Below, one piece after another: positions 7,119 through 16,563 of a DNA stretch of 64,000 nucleotides. Every line of letters starts with the position of its first letter. The first letter of the stretch is position 1. The stretch comes from UBA6952 sp045562575 (GTDB lineage Bacteria > Chloroflexota > Dehalococcoidia > Lucifugimonadales > UBA6952): contig JBJKVQ010000020.1 in assembly GCA_045562575.1 (NCBI GenBank), forward strand, positions 1 through 64,000, read 5' to 3'. The notes below the pieces were generated by a model, which saw nothing but the letters and a program-made list of their open reading frames with translations, searched no databases and was not told where the DNA came from. A program made the position numbers and the translations under genes.

Positions 7119-9278
7119 ATGACAAAAAATTTAGTGATAGTTGAATCGCCAGCAAAAGCTCGTACAGTTAGTAGATACCTTGGGAAAGATTTTCAGGTTG
7201 AGGCATCTGTGGGACATATAAGAGATTTACCCTCAAAAGAAATGGCTGTTGATATTGATAATGATTTTACTCCAAGCTATGTAATTATGCCTGGAAAAAA
7301 ATCTATTGTGCAAAACCTTAAAAAGTTAGCTCGTAATGCCGAAAACATATACCTAGCTACCGACCCAGATAGAGAAGGAGAAGCAATATCATGGCATATC
7401 CTTGAATCAATTTCATCCTCCAAAACCCCACCTACACAAAGAGTAGTTTTTCACGAAATAACAGAACAAGGAATCAAGGAAGCATTTAATAACCCTGGAG
7501 ATATTGATATGCAACTAGTTAATGCCCAACAAGCAAGGAGAATTCTTGATAGAGTTGTCGGATATCAATTAAGCCCTTTATTACAAAAAAAATTCACCAG
7601 TGGTAGAAAACTTGGACTTTCTGCAGGAAGAGTACAGTCAGTAGCTTTAAAAATTATTGTCGAACGTGAACGAGAAATATCCTCCTTTATACCTAAGGAA
7701 TATTGGAATGTTACTATTAATTTATCAAAATCTGATTCTAGTAAATCTAAATTTGAAGCAAAACTTAATTCTGAAAAAATTAATTCGGAATCTGAAGCTA
7801 CTGAACTAAAGCAAATACTTAACAATTCTACCTACAGCGTAGAAAAGATATCTGTAAGAAATTCTTCTAATAAAGCACCTGCACCATTTACAACTAGTAC
7901 GCTTCAACAAGAAGCTTCCAGAAGACTTAGATATACTGCAACAAGAACAATGAGAATAGCCCAGCAACTTTATGAAGGCATTAATCTTGGTCTTGAAGGT
8001 GAAACAGGATTAATAACCTACATGAGAACTGATTCAATCACTCTTTCATCTATTGCAAGTACAGAAATTACTGATTTCATTAAAGAAGTCTATGGCGAAA
8101 ACTATGTCTCCAATACAAAACATACCGTTCGCAAAAAAGCGGTAGCAGCGCAGGAGGCTCATGAAGCTATACGACCAACTTCAGTGCTTCGCACACCTGA
8201 TAATTTAAAAGATCATTTATCCAGAGAGCAGCTTTCTCTTTATACACTTATTTGGCGTAGAACTGTTGCTAGCAAAATGTCTAATGCGATCAATCAAATT
8301 ACCACTGTAAATATACTTTCAGAAAATAAACAAAAGGAACAACATAAATTCATATGCTCAGGTAGTATTCCACAATTTGATGGTTTTAGAGTTTTATACG
8401 AAAACCCTGATCATGATCCTGAAGATGATACTGAAGAAAATGAAGAATCATCTAAAAAACTACCCAAGCTGTCCAAAGATGAAGATCTTAAACTAAACGA
8501 TATAATTAACGAACAAAAATTTACGCTTCCACCTGCACGATACACTCAAGCAACCTTGGTTAAAAAGCTTGAAGAATCTGGTATAGGAAGGCCTAGTACT
8601 TATGCTTCAATAATGTCAACCCTCGAAGGAAGAAATTATTGTACTTTAGTAGATGGTAAATACCAAACTGAACAATTAGGTGAAGCAATAGTAGATCAAC
8701 TGAATCCATATTTCCCCAATATTATGGATGTGGAATTTACAGCTTCTATGGAAACAAATCTTGACGAAATAGCAAAAGGAAATAAGGAATGGGTTTCTGT
8801 TTTACACGATTTTTACAACCCTTATAGTAAGTTATTTGCAGAAGCAGAGTCTACTATGCCTAAGGTAACTGTAGAAACTCCAACAGGTGACTTTTGCCCT
8901 CAATGTGAAAGACCGCTTGTTGAAAAAATAGGTAGAAATGGTAAATTTATCGCCTGTTCAGGATTCCCTGAATGTCGATATTCAAAAAATATTATTAATA
9001 GCACAGATATAAAATGTCCTATTTGTGTCAAGGAAAATCGTGAAGGTGAAATAATAGAAAGACAGCAACGAAAAGGTCAACGTAGAAAGTTTTATGGTTG
9101 TAGTGCTTGGCCCAATTGCAACTTCATAAGTAATGCCAAGCCAGTTGAACATACATGTCCAGAATGTAATGGGTTAATGGTTGAATCTACTAGAGATAGA
9201 ATAATTTGTCATGACAAAGATTGTGCAATTACACTAAATGCAAGTGAGTTAAAAACTAATCCGATTAATGCTTCATGA
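7119..9278 (+). CDS. topA: DNA topoisomerase I (type IA)
   Basis: This 719-residue enzyme relaxes negative supercoils by single-strand cutting and passage. The TOPRIM domain is at the N-terminus (VIVESPAKA, then DPDREGEAISWH with the acidic metal-binding residues). The catalytic tyrosine is Tyr301 in LITYMRTDS. The C-terminus carries three four-cysteine zinc ribbons (starting CPQC, CPIC and CPEC). Length and order match bacterial TopA. It follows tRNA-Ser directly, and its stop overlaps or nearly touches the recombinase gene start, so topA and the recombinase are probably one transcript. Confidence 0.97.
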   Translation: MTKNLVIVESPAKARTVSRYLGKDFQVEASVGHIRDLPSKEMAVDIDNDFTPSYVIMPGKKSIVQNLKKLARNAENIYLATDPDREGEAISWHILESISSSKTPPTQRVVFHEITEQGIKEAFNNPGDIDMQLVNAQQARRILDRVVGYQLSPLLQKKFTSGRKLGLSAGRVQSVALKIIVEREREISSFIPKEYWNVTINLSKSDSSKSKFEAKLNSEKINSESEATELKQILNNSTYSVEKISVRNSSNKAPAPFTTSTLQQEASRRLRYTATRTMRIAQQLYEGINLGLEGETGLITYMRTDSITLSSIASTEITDFIKEVYGENYVSNTKHTVRKKAVAAQEAHEAIRPTSVLRTPDNLKDHLSREQLSLYTLIWRRTVASKMSNAINQITTVNILSENKQKEQHKFICSGSIPQFDGFRVLYENPDHDPEDDTEENEESSKKLPKLSKDEDLKLNDIINEQKFTLPPARYTQATLVKKLEESGIGRPSTYASIMSTLEGRNYCTLVDGKYQTEQLGEAIVDQLNPYFPNIMDVEFTASMETNLDEIAKGNKEWVSVLHDFYNPYSKLFAEAESTMPKVTVETPTGDFCPQCERPLVEKIGRNGKFIACSGFPECRYSKNIINSTDIKCPICVKENREGEIIERQQRKGQRRKFYGCSAWPNCNFISNAKPVEHTCPECNGLMVESTRDRIICHDKDCAITLNASELKTNPINAS

Positions 9279-9285
9279 TCACAAT

Positions 9286-10290
9286 ATGGATAATGAAAAG
9301 ATTATTGAAAAATATAGCAATCATTTAAGATTTGAAAAAAACTTATCTGATAACACTATCAGAAATTATTTGTCAGATCTTGCTGTATTTAAAATTTTTC
9401 TAAATATAGAAAAATTTTCTTATGAACACCCATTTCTAGACTTTGCAAAATTCATTTCAAAGAAAAAGAAACATTTATACCAAACAGAATATAGAAAAGT
9501 TATAGTTAGTTTTCTTACCTGGCTTGTTACTAAAAAAACAAATATCAGTCGAAATAGCGTAATAAGAAACTTAGCAAGTCTTCGTTCATTTTTTAGGTTT
9601 TGTATAGAAGAAAAGTTTATGCCGGAAGCTCCACTATGGAATAGTAGATCCTATTCAATGAAAAAACTGATACCTAAAAAACCACAAATGCTACCTGAAG
9701 TGCTCCAACAAAATGAGATTTCATATTTGTTAGATAGTCCAAATGAAAAACAAAACACTAACAAATCTCTAAAATTTACCATAAGAGATATATCTATATT
9801 AGAAATTTTATATGGATCAGGTTTACGACTATCTGAGGTGGGTAATTTAAATGTAAATAATATCGACTTAACAAAACGTACTGTTACAGTCTTAGGAAAA
9901 GGAAATAAACAAAGACAAGTACCTCTATCATTAAAATCAACGAAAATTTTGCAAGAGTATATTAATAATCAACGAAGATTATTAATAAAAAGAAATTCAG
10001 AACCCGGATTATTTCTCAATAAATTTGGAGGAAGATTATCAAATCGTTCTATTCAAAATCTTGTAAAATCAAGAGCAAAAATAGCGGGACTTCCTAAAAG
10101 AGTACACACTCATATGATACGCCATTCATTTGCAACACATTTACTTGATGGAGGAGCAGATATTCGAATTGTGCAAATGCTCTTGGGGCACTCAAGTCCT
10201 GACACAACTCAAATATATACACATGTCAGTACAAGTCAGGCAAGAAAAGTATATTTAGATAGTCATCCCTTTGCTAATATCAACAAATAG
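9286..10290 (+). CDS. Xer-type tyrosine recombinase
   Basis: This 334-residue site-specific recombinase is of the XerC/XerD family, which resolves chromosome dimers. The N-terminal SAM-like core-binding domain spans about 1-105. The catalytic domain holds Arg in YGSGLRLSEV, Lys in GKGNKQRQVPL, His and Arg in THMIRHSFATH, His in LLGHSS and the nucleophile Tyr in TQIYTHVS. All active residues are present. The ATG at 9286 places LRFEKNLSDNT at the usual distance from the start; an ATG at 9268, inside topA, would add six residues. Following topA is a common context for xerC in Gram-positives and Chloroflexota. I cannot separate XerC, XerD and single XerA-like forms. Confidence 0.9.
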   Translation: MDNEKIIEKYSNHLRFEKNLSDNTIRNYLSDLAVFKIFLNIEKFSYEHPFLDFAKFISKKKKHLYQTEYRKVIVSFLTWLVTKKTNISRNSVIRNLASLRSFFRFCIEEKFMPEAPLWNSRSYSMKKLIPKKPQMLPEVLQQNEISYLLDSPNEKQNTNKSLKFTIRDISILEILYGSGLRLSEVGNLNVNNIDLTKRTVTVLGKGNKQRQVPLSLKSTKILQEYINNQRRLLIKRNSEPGLFLNKFGGRLSNRSIQNLVKSRAKIAGLPKRVHTHMIRHSFATHLLDGGADIRIVQMLLGHSSPDTTQIYTHVSTSQARKVYLDSHPFANINK

Positions 10291-10325
10291 ACTAATATAA
10301 ATGTAAACACCTTTTGGAGAATATT

Positions 10326-10748
10326 ATGAATATTGCAATAATCAATGGCCCAAATCTTAATAACCTCGGTAAACGTGATAACTCTATTTATGGATCAAAA
10401 TCTTTAAAAGAGATAGAAAAGTTGATTCTCAAAAATGTTTCTGATTCTTCCGTTTCTTTATCTTTTTTTCAATCCAATGCCGAGGGAGAAATAATAGATT
10501 ATATTCAACAAATAACAGAAAATACCGAAGCTATTATCATCAACCCAGGAGGTTTAACCCACTATAGTATTTCATTACGAGATTGTCTTTCTGATTTTAA
10601 TGGGAGGGTCATCGAAGTCCATTTATCAAATATCCATGCAAGAGAAAGTTTTCGTAGAGAATCCCTAATAGCTGATATTTGCGAAGGACATATTTCAGGT
10701 CTAGGTTGGTTTGGTTATTTAACAGCAATAAATTATCTTCTATCTTAA
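10326..10748 (+). CDS. aroQ: Type II 3-dehydroquinate dehydratase
   Basis: This 140-residue dodecameric enzyme of the shikimate pathway converts 3-dehydroquinate to 3-dehydroshikimate. It shows NGPNLNNLGKRD at the N-terminus, the active Tyr in SIYGS, FQSNAEGE, INPGGLTHYS and HLSNIHARESFR. The Arg of the lid loop is preserved in LGKRD. The start is ATG 10326 with TGGAGA five bases upstream; an upstream in-frame ATG at 10314 lacks a ribosome site. The other shikimate genes are not in the window. Confidence 0.94.
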   Translation: MNIAIINGPNLNNLGKRDNSIYGSKSLKEIEKLILKNVSDSSVSLSFFQSNAEGEIIDYIQQITENTEAIIINPGGLTHYSISLRDCLSDFNGRVIEVHLSNIHARESFRRESLIADICEGHISGLGWFGYLTAINYLLS

Positions 10749-10766
10749 TTCAAATAAAGGAGTAAA

Positions 10767-11852
10767 ATGAACGATCGTTTGAACACACTACAAGAAAAAC
10801 TTCAAGAATTTGAGGTAGATGGTATATTAATTACAAATCCGGAAAACAGGTATTATATATCAGGGTTCACAGGATCAGCAGGATATTTATTCATAACACC
10901 AGATGCAGCTTATCTAAATACTGATTTTAGATATATAGAACAAGCAACAAACCAATCCCCATCGTTTGAGATAGTCAAAATTGATTCTGAATTAAAATGG
11001 TTCATTGACCTTCTAATCAAACATAGAATTAATACACTTGGGTTTGAGTCTGAAGATCTCAGTTTTGCTGGACATTCACGATTTTCCGAAATTATAGATA
11101 AAAATAAGCTAAATAAAATTGTTAATTTAAAACCACTGAGCTCTACTATTGAAAAAATCCGTGCCGTTAAATATATGGACGAAATTGATATATTAAAAGA
11201 AGCCATAAGAATTTCTGATGAAGCAATGAATACTATTGCTCCGACTATACAGGCTGGGATATCTGAAAGAGAAATTGCATTTCAGTTAGAAAATAAAATG
11301 AGAGAACTTGGGGCAGAAGGACCTTCATTTGATACTATTGTGGGTTCAGGGCCGAATGCTGCACTACCTCACCATAGAGCTGGTGAACGAATAATTCAAA
11401 AAGGTGAATCAATAGTTATTGATATGGGCGCCAAGTTTCAAGGATATTGTAGTGATCTGACAAGAACATTTTGTGTGGGTAAACCAGACGAAACATTTAG
11501 AAAAGTCTATGACACTGTATTTACAGCTCAACAAACAGCAATTTCACTTGTAGAACAAGAAATGACCGGTACTGATTGCGATAACATCGCTAGAAAAGTT
11601 ATTGAGGAATCTGGATTTGGAGACAAATTTGGACATAGTTTAGGACATGGTGTCGGTCTTGCAGTACACGAATATCCCCGAGTTAGCCCAAATAGCCCTG
11701 ACATACTGATGAATAACATGGTATTTACAATAGAACCTGGGATATACATACCAGGTTGGGGTGGAGTGAGAATAGAAGATATTATAACTTTGCAAAATAA
11801 TAAAGCTGAAGTATTAAGTGCAGCTACTAGAAATGAAATTATTGGAGGGTAA
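10767..11852 (+). CDS. M24 family Xaa-Pro aminopeptidase
   Basis: This 361-residue creatinase/prolidase-fold metallopeptidase removes N-terminal residues before proline or cleaves Xaa-Pro dipeptides. The N-terminal creatinase domain spans 1-125. The metal ligands are visible in the C-terminal domain: Asp in VIDMGAK, Asp in CSDLTRTF, His in LGHGVGL, Glu in FTIEPGIY and Glu in VRIEDI. An AAAGGAG ribosome site precedes ATG 10767. It sits 2 bases before efp; the pepP/pepQ-efp pairing is widespread in bacteria, which supports both calls. Confidence 0.92.
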   Translation: MNDRLNTLQEKLQEFEVDGILITNPENRYYISGFTGSAGYLFITPDAAYLNTDFRYIEQATNQSPSFEIVKIDSELKWFIDLLIKHRINTLGFESEDLSFAGHSRFSEIIDKNKLNKIVNLKPLSSTIEKIRAVKYMDEIDILKEAIRISDEAMNTIAPTIQAGISEREIAFQLENKMRELGAEGPSFDTIVGSGPNAALPHHRAGERIIQKGESIVIDMGAKFQGYCSDLTRTFCVGKPDETFRKVYDTVFTAQQTAISLVEQEMTGTDCDNIARKVIEESGFGDKFGHSLGHGVGLAVHEYPRVSPNSPDILMNNMVFTIEPGIYIPGWGGVRIEDIITLQNNKAEVLSAATRNEIIGG

Positions 11853-11854
11853 AA

Positions 11855-12421
11855 ATGGTTATAGGTGTTGGAGACTTGAAAAAAGGAGTCACAATTGAAT
11901 TAGATGGGCAACCATATCAAGTTATAGATTATTCTAGCCAAAAGATGCAAGCACGAGCACCAACTGTAAAGTTAAAATTAAAAGAATTACGAACTGGTAG
12001 ATCAATTGAAAAAGCTTACAATGGATTTGCTGTAAAATTTAATCTGGCTGCAGTTGAAACAAAACCAGCTCAATTTATCTACAGAGAAGATAAAGATTAT
12101 TATTTTATGGATTCACAAACCTTCGATCAATTTCCTATACCTACAGAACAATTAGGTAATGATTCTTTATATTTAAAAGAACAAATGGAAGTTGATATAA
12201 TATTTTATAACGATGCCCCTATATCAGTTCAGCTTCCTACATTTTCTGAATTAGAAGTAACAGAAACTCCCCCTAGTGTGAAAGGGAATACTGCACAAGG
12301 CGGTACGAAACCAGCAACATTAGAAACTGGATTAGTAGTTAATTTACCTTTCTTCATCAATATAGGAGATACCATCCGAGTTGATACTAGAACAGGAGAA
12401 TATTTAGAAAGAAAAACCTAA
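11855..12421 (+). CDS. efp: Translation elongation factor P
   Basis: This 188-residue three-domain protein relieves ribosome stalling at proline stretches. The KOW-like N-terminal domain, the OB domain and the C-terminal OB domain (GDTIRVDTRTGEYLER at the end) are all present and the length is standard. The loop that enters the peptidyl-transferase centre reads QKMQARAPT. When it is aligned with the PGKG loop of other EF-Ps, the modified Lys/Arg position is an Ala (Ala33), with Arg34 one place later. The gene directly follows the M24 peptidase gene (2-base gap) and precedes a formyltransferase-like gene. Confidence 0.94.
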   Translation: MVIGVGDLKKGVTIELDGQPYQVIDYSSQKMQARAPTVKLKLKELRTGRSIEKAYNGFAVKFNLAAVETKPAQFIYREDKDYYFMDSQTFDQFPIPTEQLGNDSLYLKEQMEVDIIFYNDAPISVQLPTFSELEVTETPPSVKGNTAQGGTKPATLETGLVVNLPFFINIGDTIRVDTRTGEYLERKT

Positions 12422-12428
12422 AGATAGC

Positions 12429-13190
12429 ATGCTTAAAATTGGATGGTTTTCTTCTGGGAATGGTATTGGATCAATGCAACTTCTATCCCAAGTAAATCAA
12501 GAAATAAAAGATAATAATCTTAATGCATCAATAGAATTTGTGTTTACTAATAAAGATCCAGATGAAAGTAAGGGAGTAGAAAATTTTTGCAAATTTGTAA
12601 GATCTCTAAAGATACCACTTATCAATATATCTTCTAATAAATATAAATTAAAACATCAAGCAAACACCTTTAACGATATAAGAAGTCTTTATGACGAGAA
12701 AATTATAACTGCTATAAACCCATATAATATTGATATTATAGTCATGGCTGGATATATGCTATTTACTGATAAAAAATTATGCGATGAATTTTTTATGCTC
12801 AATTTACATCCAGCTCCACCAAAAGGTCCTCATGGAACTTGGCAAAATATTATTGAAGATCTCATCAAAAATAAATACTTATTTGCAGGGGCACAAATAC
12901 AAATTGCTACCACAAATCGAGATCAAGGACCAATTATTAGTTACTGCACTTTCCCAATTACTAATAATGAGATTTATGGCAATTTATGGACTAATATAGA
13001 TACAAATAGTGATATAAATCGATCGGAATTATTCCAACAAATTAGAAATGATATTTTAAAGAGAGAGCCTCATCTATTGGTTGAAACATTAAAATCATTA
13101 GTTAGTAAGGAAATCATATTACAGAGAAATAAAATTTATAATAGTATTTGTTTGAACGACAAAATTGAAAAATATATCAACATTAATTAA
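12429..13190 (+). CDS. Divergent formyltransferase-fold protein (PurN-like)
   Basis: This 253-residue protein resembles glycinamide ribonucleotide/methionyl formyltransferases. It has SGNGIGSM near the N-terminus. The catalytic Asn-x-His is in MLNLHPAPPKGPHG and the catalytic Asp in TNRDQGPII. These are the three residues that move the formyl group from 10-formyl-THF in PurN, so it looks active. Overall similarity to PurN is weak and it is longer by about 50 residues. Its substrate is unknown. It is 7 bases after efp and convergent with clpX, sharing the four bases TTAA as both stop codons. Confidence 0.65.
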   Translation: MLKIGWFSSGNGIGSMQLLSQVNQEIKDNNLNASIEFVFTNKDPDESKGVENFCKFVRSLKIPLINISSNKYKLKHQANTFNDIRSLYDEKIITAINPYNIDIIVMAGYMLFTDKKLCDEFFMLNLHPAPPKGPHGTWQNIIEDLIKNKYLFAGAQIQIATTNRDQGPIISYCTFPITNNEIYGNLWTNIDTNSDINRSELFQQIRNDILKREPHLLVETLKSLVSKEIILQRNKIYNSICLNDKIEKYININ

Positions 13191-14443
13191 GCGACATTAC
13201 GTCCTAGAATGGGTATGTCTGTTTTAATCACCAAATCATTTTCATCAAGTAAAACTATTCCATTAGATTTTCCAGTAACAGCACCTGAGTAAACTAGACA
13301 TTTTTTTACATTACTCAAAGATGGAATATGGTACATCAAGTCTAAAAGAGTATCCTCTAAAATCGATTTCAGTGCACGGGCTCCTAATTTTGATTTGATA
13401 GCTTCTGCAGCTACAGTATCGAAAAACTTACCTCGAAATTCCAATGCCACATTTTCCAAAGCAAAAAGATATTTATACTGATCAATAAGTGAATTTTTAG
13501 GTTCAGTGAGTATTCTTACCAAATCTTTTTCGGATAAAACATTTAGCCCTACTGCAACAGGAAGTCTGCCAACAAATTCTGGTATAAAGCCATAAGATAC
13601 TAGATCATCAGATGTAACATTTTGTAATTCTTCGTTTATAGATCTTTCTCTTCTAAAACCCAAAGAATTTCTACGATTTTGCTGTCTTGCATTAACTATA
13701 TCCGTTAGTCCTTCAAAACTACCACCACAGATAAATAAAATTCCTTCAGTATTCATTTGAATAAACTCTTGCTGAGGATGTTTTCTACCACCTTGAGGAG
13801 GAACATTTGCAATAGTTCCTTCCATGATTTTTAGTAACGCCTGCTGTACGCCTTCACCAGAAACATCCCTGGTTATTGAGGGATTAGAATCTTTTCTAGT
13901 GATTTTATCTATCTCATCAATATATATAATTCCAGATTCAGCTTTGCCTATATCAAAATTTGAATTTTGTAATAAGCGCAATAGAATATTTTCCACATCT
14001 TCGCCAACATAACCTGCTTCAGTTAATGACGTTGCATCACAGATACAAAAAGGAACATCAACCAGATTCGCAAGGGTTTGTGCAATTAATGTTTTGCCTG
14101 AGCCGGTAGGGCCAAATAACAGAATGTTATTTTTTTGGATTTTTAAATTATTTTCTTCCTGATTCTCTCGGATGCGCTTGTAATGATTATAAACTGCAAC
14201 ACTTATAATTTTCTTAGCTCTCTCTTGACCTATTACGTATTCATCCAAAAGATTATGCATCTTTTTTGGAGGAATTATATTGAAACTATTAGTAGTATTG
14301 GTTATCTCTACAGAGTCTTGATCTTCGGGAAATAACATTTCGTGAGAAAGCAAAACACATTCATCACAAATCAAAGAATTATCTAAACCTTTTACTAAAT
14401 TTTTTGTATCTTCAGATTTACGACCACAAAAAGAACATTCCAT
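13187..14443 (-). CDS. clpX: ATP-dependent Clp protease ATP-binding subunit ClpX
   Basis: This 418-residue AAA+ unfoldase feeds substrates to ClpP. The N-terminal C4 zinc-binding domain is CSFC...CDEC. Walker A is GPTGSGKT, the pore loop is GYVGEDVE, Walker B is IIYIDEIDK, and the sensor and Arg-finger region is GFIPEFVGRLP. Length is typical. It is the last gene of a tig-clpP-clpX minus-strand operon and starts 14 bases after the clpP stop. Confidence 0.97.
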   Translation of the reverse strand: MECSFCGRKSEDTKNLVKGLDNSLICDECVLLSHEMLFPEDQDSVEITNTTNSFNIIPPKKMHNLLDEYVIGQERAKKIISVAVYNHYKRIRENQEENNLKIQKNNILLFGPTGSGKTLIAQTLANLVDVPFCICDATSLTEAGYVGEDVENILLRLLQNSNFDIGKAESGIIYIDEIDKITRKDSNPSITRDVSGEGVQQALLKIMEGTIANVPPQGGRKHPQQEFIQMNTEGILFICGGSFEGLTDIVNARQQNRRNSLGFRRERSINEELQNVTSDDLVSYGFIPEFVGRLPVAVGLNVLSEKDLVRILTEPKNSLIDQYKYLFALENVALEFRGKFFDTVAAEAIKSKLGARALKSILEDTLLDLMYHIPSLSNVKKCLVYSGAVTGKSNGIVLLDENDLVIKTDIPILGRNVA

Positions 14444-14457
14444 ACATTACCTCTAGA

Positions 14458-15093
14458 TTATTCTTTTTCAGAAAGACTAGCCAAAACCTCATCAACCAAT
14501 CCATATTCTCTTGCTTGCTCTGCATTAAGATAATAGTCACGATCTGTATCTTGCTTTATCTTTTCATAATCTTGGCCTGTTCTTTCGTGAATAATTCCTC
14601 GAATAATTTCCTGAACTCTAAGGATTTCACGCGCAGCTATTTCTATATCTGATGCTTGTCCCTGTGCACCACCAAGAGCTTGATGCATATGTATTGTGGA
14701 ATTAGGAAGAGCAAATCGCTTTCCAGCAGCTCCAGAACATAATAAAACCGTTCCCATACTTGCAGCCATACCGACACAGATAGTAGAAACATCAGGTTTG
14801 ATCAAATTCATAGTGTCATAAATAGCTAAACCAGAACTAATCACACCACCAGGACTATTAATATACAAATTAATGTCTTTATCTGGATCTTCTCGCTCAA
14901 GATAAAGTAATTGAGCCACTATTAGATTTGCTACTTGATCATTTATTTGTGTACCTAAAAATACAATTCTTTCTCTCAATAACAATGAATAAATATCAAA
15001 TGCTCTTTCACCTCTTGCAGAAGTTTCAATCACCATAGGAATTACGTTTTTATTATCTGTATTTTCATTAATACCGTTAATGTCATATAACAT
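14458..15093 (-). CDS. clpP: ATP-dependent Clp protease proteolytic subunit ClpP
   Basis: This 211-residue serine peptidase forms the ClpXP barrel. The active Ser is in GMAASMGT and the His in TIHMHQAL, with INSPGGVISSG forming the oxyanion region. The start is the ATG at 15093, ten bases after the tig stop and preceded by AAGGAGAA. The frame extends upstream to 15213, but that Lys/Gln-rich stretch is the tail of tig read out of frame. Confidence 0.97.
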   Translation of the reverse strand: MLYDINGINENTDNKNVIPMVIETSARGERAFDIYSLLLRERIVFLGTQINDQVANLIVAQLLYLEREDPDKDINLYINSPGGVISSGLAIYDTMNLIKPDVSTICVGMAASMGTVLLCSGAAGKRFALPNSTIHMHQALGGAQGQASDIEIAAREILRVQEIIRGIIHERTGQDYEKIKQDTDRDYYLNAEQAREYGLVDEVLASLSEKE

Positions 15094-15103
15094 ATAGTTC
15101 TCC

Positions 15104-16471
15104 TTATTTTGATGCTTTTGGCTTAGTAACTTTTGCCTTAGCTTTTGTTGCTTTTGGCTTAGTTGTTTTTTTCTCTTTTTTTGGAGAATCATTTTCTCCT
15201 TCAGCAATTGCAATGAGTCTTTCTAATGTTTTTCTTCTTGTTAACATACTTCTTAAGTTATTTCTAGATTCTTCTGTAGAAAACGTTTTTTCTATTTCTT
15301 CTTTTCTTTCAATAGAGGCTTCTACAGCATCACTGATTTCTTTATCCAAATCTTCCTCTGTTATTGAAATCCCTTCCAATTCAGCAAGAGTTTCTAGAGC
15401 ATATGTAGTAGTAAGACGATCGGTTGCAGATTGTTTTGCTTCTTCCTGAAATTCTTCGGGTTGTTTCCCAATGATAGATAAATATTGCTCTAGATTAACT
15501 TTGTTTTGTTTTAATGTTTCTGCTTGGTTATCAATGATCGCTTGAGTTTCTTGATCTATTAAAATAGGAGAAGCTTCCAATGTAGCTCTATTTTTTAACT
15601 CTTCTAAGATTTTATTTTCATATTCTCTTTGAGCTGTTGTATTTGCATTTTCAAACAAATTATTTTTTATCTGTTCTCTTAATCCTTCTACACTATCGAA
15701 CCCATCTCCAATGCCCTTAGCAAATTCATCATCTAATTCTGCTAAGTCTTTAGCTTTTACATCTTTCAAAGTAACAGTAAATTCACATTCTTTTCCTGCA
15801 ACTTCCTTGTCTTCATATTCTTCAGGAAACGGTATGGTAAAAGTTTTGATATCATTTACAACCATATCAAGAAGATACGCATGAAAACCTTCAACAGGGC
15901 GATTATTATGTTCTGTAACTAAGTAAATAACATCTTGTTGATTAGCAACTTCTTTATCTCCGACCTTTGCTATGAGATCAATAGTTATTTGATCATCATT
16001 TTCTACTGCTCGTTCCATTGGTACCCAATTAGAATTTGCCCAACGCAAATCGGTTATTACTGCTTCAATTTGTTCTTCAGGAATAATTACAGGTTCTTTT
16101 GGGACACGTATTTCTGTATATGCATCTAAAGTTACTTTGGGCTCTAACCCAATATTTATTTTTAATGTTAGAGGATCTTCTGAAACTATATTCACTAAAG
16201 GTCGGCCAACACTTTCATTGGCATTATCAACAATAGCTTCTTGGACTATAGAAGGCATACCTAAGTTAAAAGCTTCATTTTTGATGTACTCAACACCAAA
16301 ATATGAATTCAAAATTGATTTTGGTACTTTACCTTTTCTGAAACCATCAATTTTTGCTTGCTGACCTACTTTTTGATAAGCCCTATCCATAAATGGATTT
16401 AAGTCCTCATCAATTAGTTCAACTGTTAATTCAATTTCCCTTTCAGGTAATTCATTTTTGGTTACTTTCAA
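15104..16471 (-). CDS. tig: Trigger factor (ribosome-associated chaperone)
   Basis: This 455-residue trigger factor is a peptidyl-prolyl isomerase and chaperone docked at the ribosome exit tunnel. The ribosome-binding signature appears as FRKGKVPKSIL near residue 47. A PPIase domain follows (about 150-235), then the helical C-terminal arms. The tail is a Lys/Ala/Thr/Pro-rich repeat (TKPKATKAKAK). I take the TTG at 16471 (protein starting MKVTKNELPE, as in the family), because GGGGA lies five bases upstream. A GTG at 16483 is the alternative. It heads the tig-clpP-clpX operon. Confidence 0.93.
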   Translation of the reverse strand: MKVTKNELPEREIELTVELIDEDLNPFMDRAYQKVGQQAKIDGFRKGKVPKSILNSYFGVEYIKNEAFNLGMPSIVQEAIVDNANESVGRPLVNIVSEDPLTLKINIGLEPKVTLDAYTEIRVPKEPVIIPEEQIEAVITDLRWANSNWVPMERAVENDDQITIDLIAKVGDKEVANQQDVIYLVTEHNNRPVEGFHAYLLDMVVNDIKTFTIPFPEEYEDKEVAGKECEFTVTLKDVKAKDLAELDDEFAKGIGDGFDSVEGLREQIKNNLFENANTTAQREYENKILEELKNRATLEASPILIDQETQAIIDNQAETLKQNKVNLEQYLSIIGKQPEEFQEEAKQSATDRLTTTYALETLAELEGISITEEDLDKEISDAVEASIERKEEIEKTFSTEESRNNLRSMLTRRKTLERLIAIAEGENDSPKKEKKTTKPKATKAKAKVTKPKASK

Positions 16472-16532
16472 AATAATCCCCACATAAATAAGTTATTACA
16501 ATAAATAGCCCCTGTTTTATCACCGAAACATA

Positions 16533-16541
16533 ATTATACCA
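16533..16541 (-). promoter_or_regulatory. Extended -10 promoter for tig-clpP-clpX
   Basis: The minus strand reads TGGTATAAT, an extended -10 element. It lies about 55 bases before the tig start, in the only sizeable gap between aspS and tig. Confidence 0.4.
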
Positions 16542-16563
16542 TTATAATCAAGAGTTTAAATAG

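Noticed and set aside
9268..9285. Upstream ATG for the Xer recombinase overlapping topA
   Set aside because: It has no ribosome site, and the family start matches the ATG at 9286. The overlap cannot be excluded.
15094..15213. Upstream extension of the clpP frame
   Set aside because: It is a Lys/Gln-rich low-complexity stretch from the tail of tig in another frame. The ATG at 15093 has a clear AAGGAGA site.
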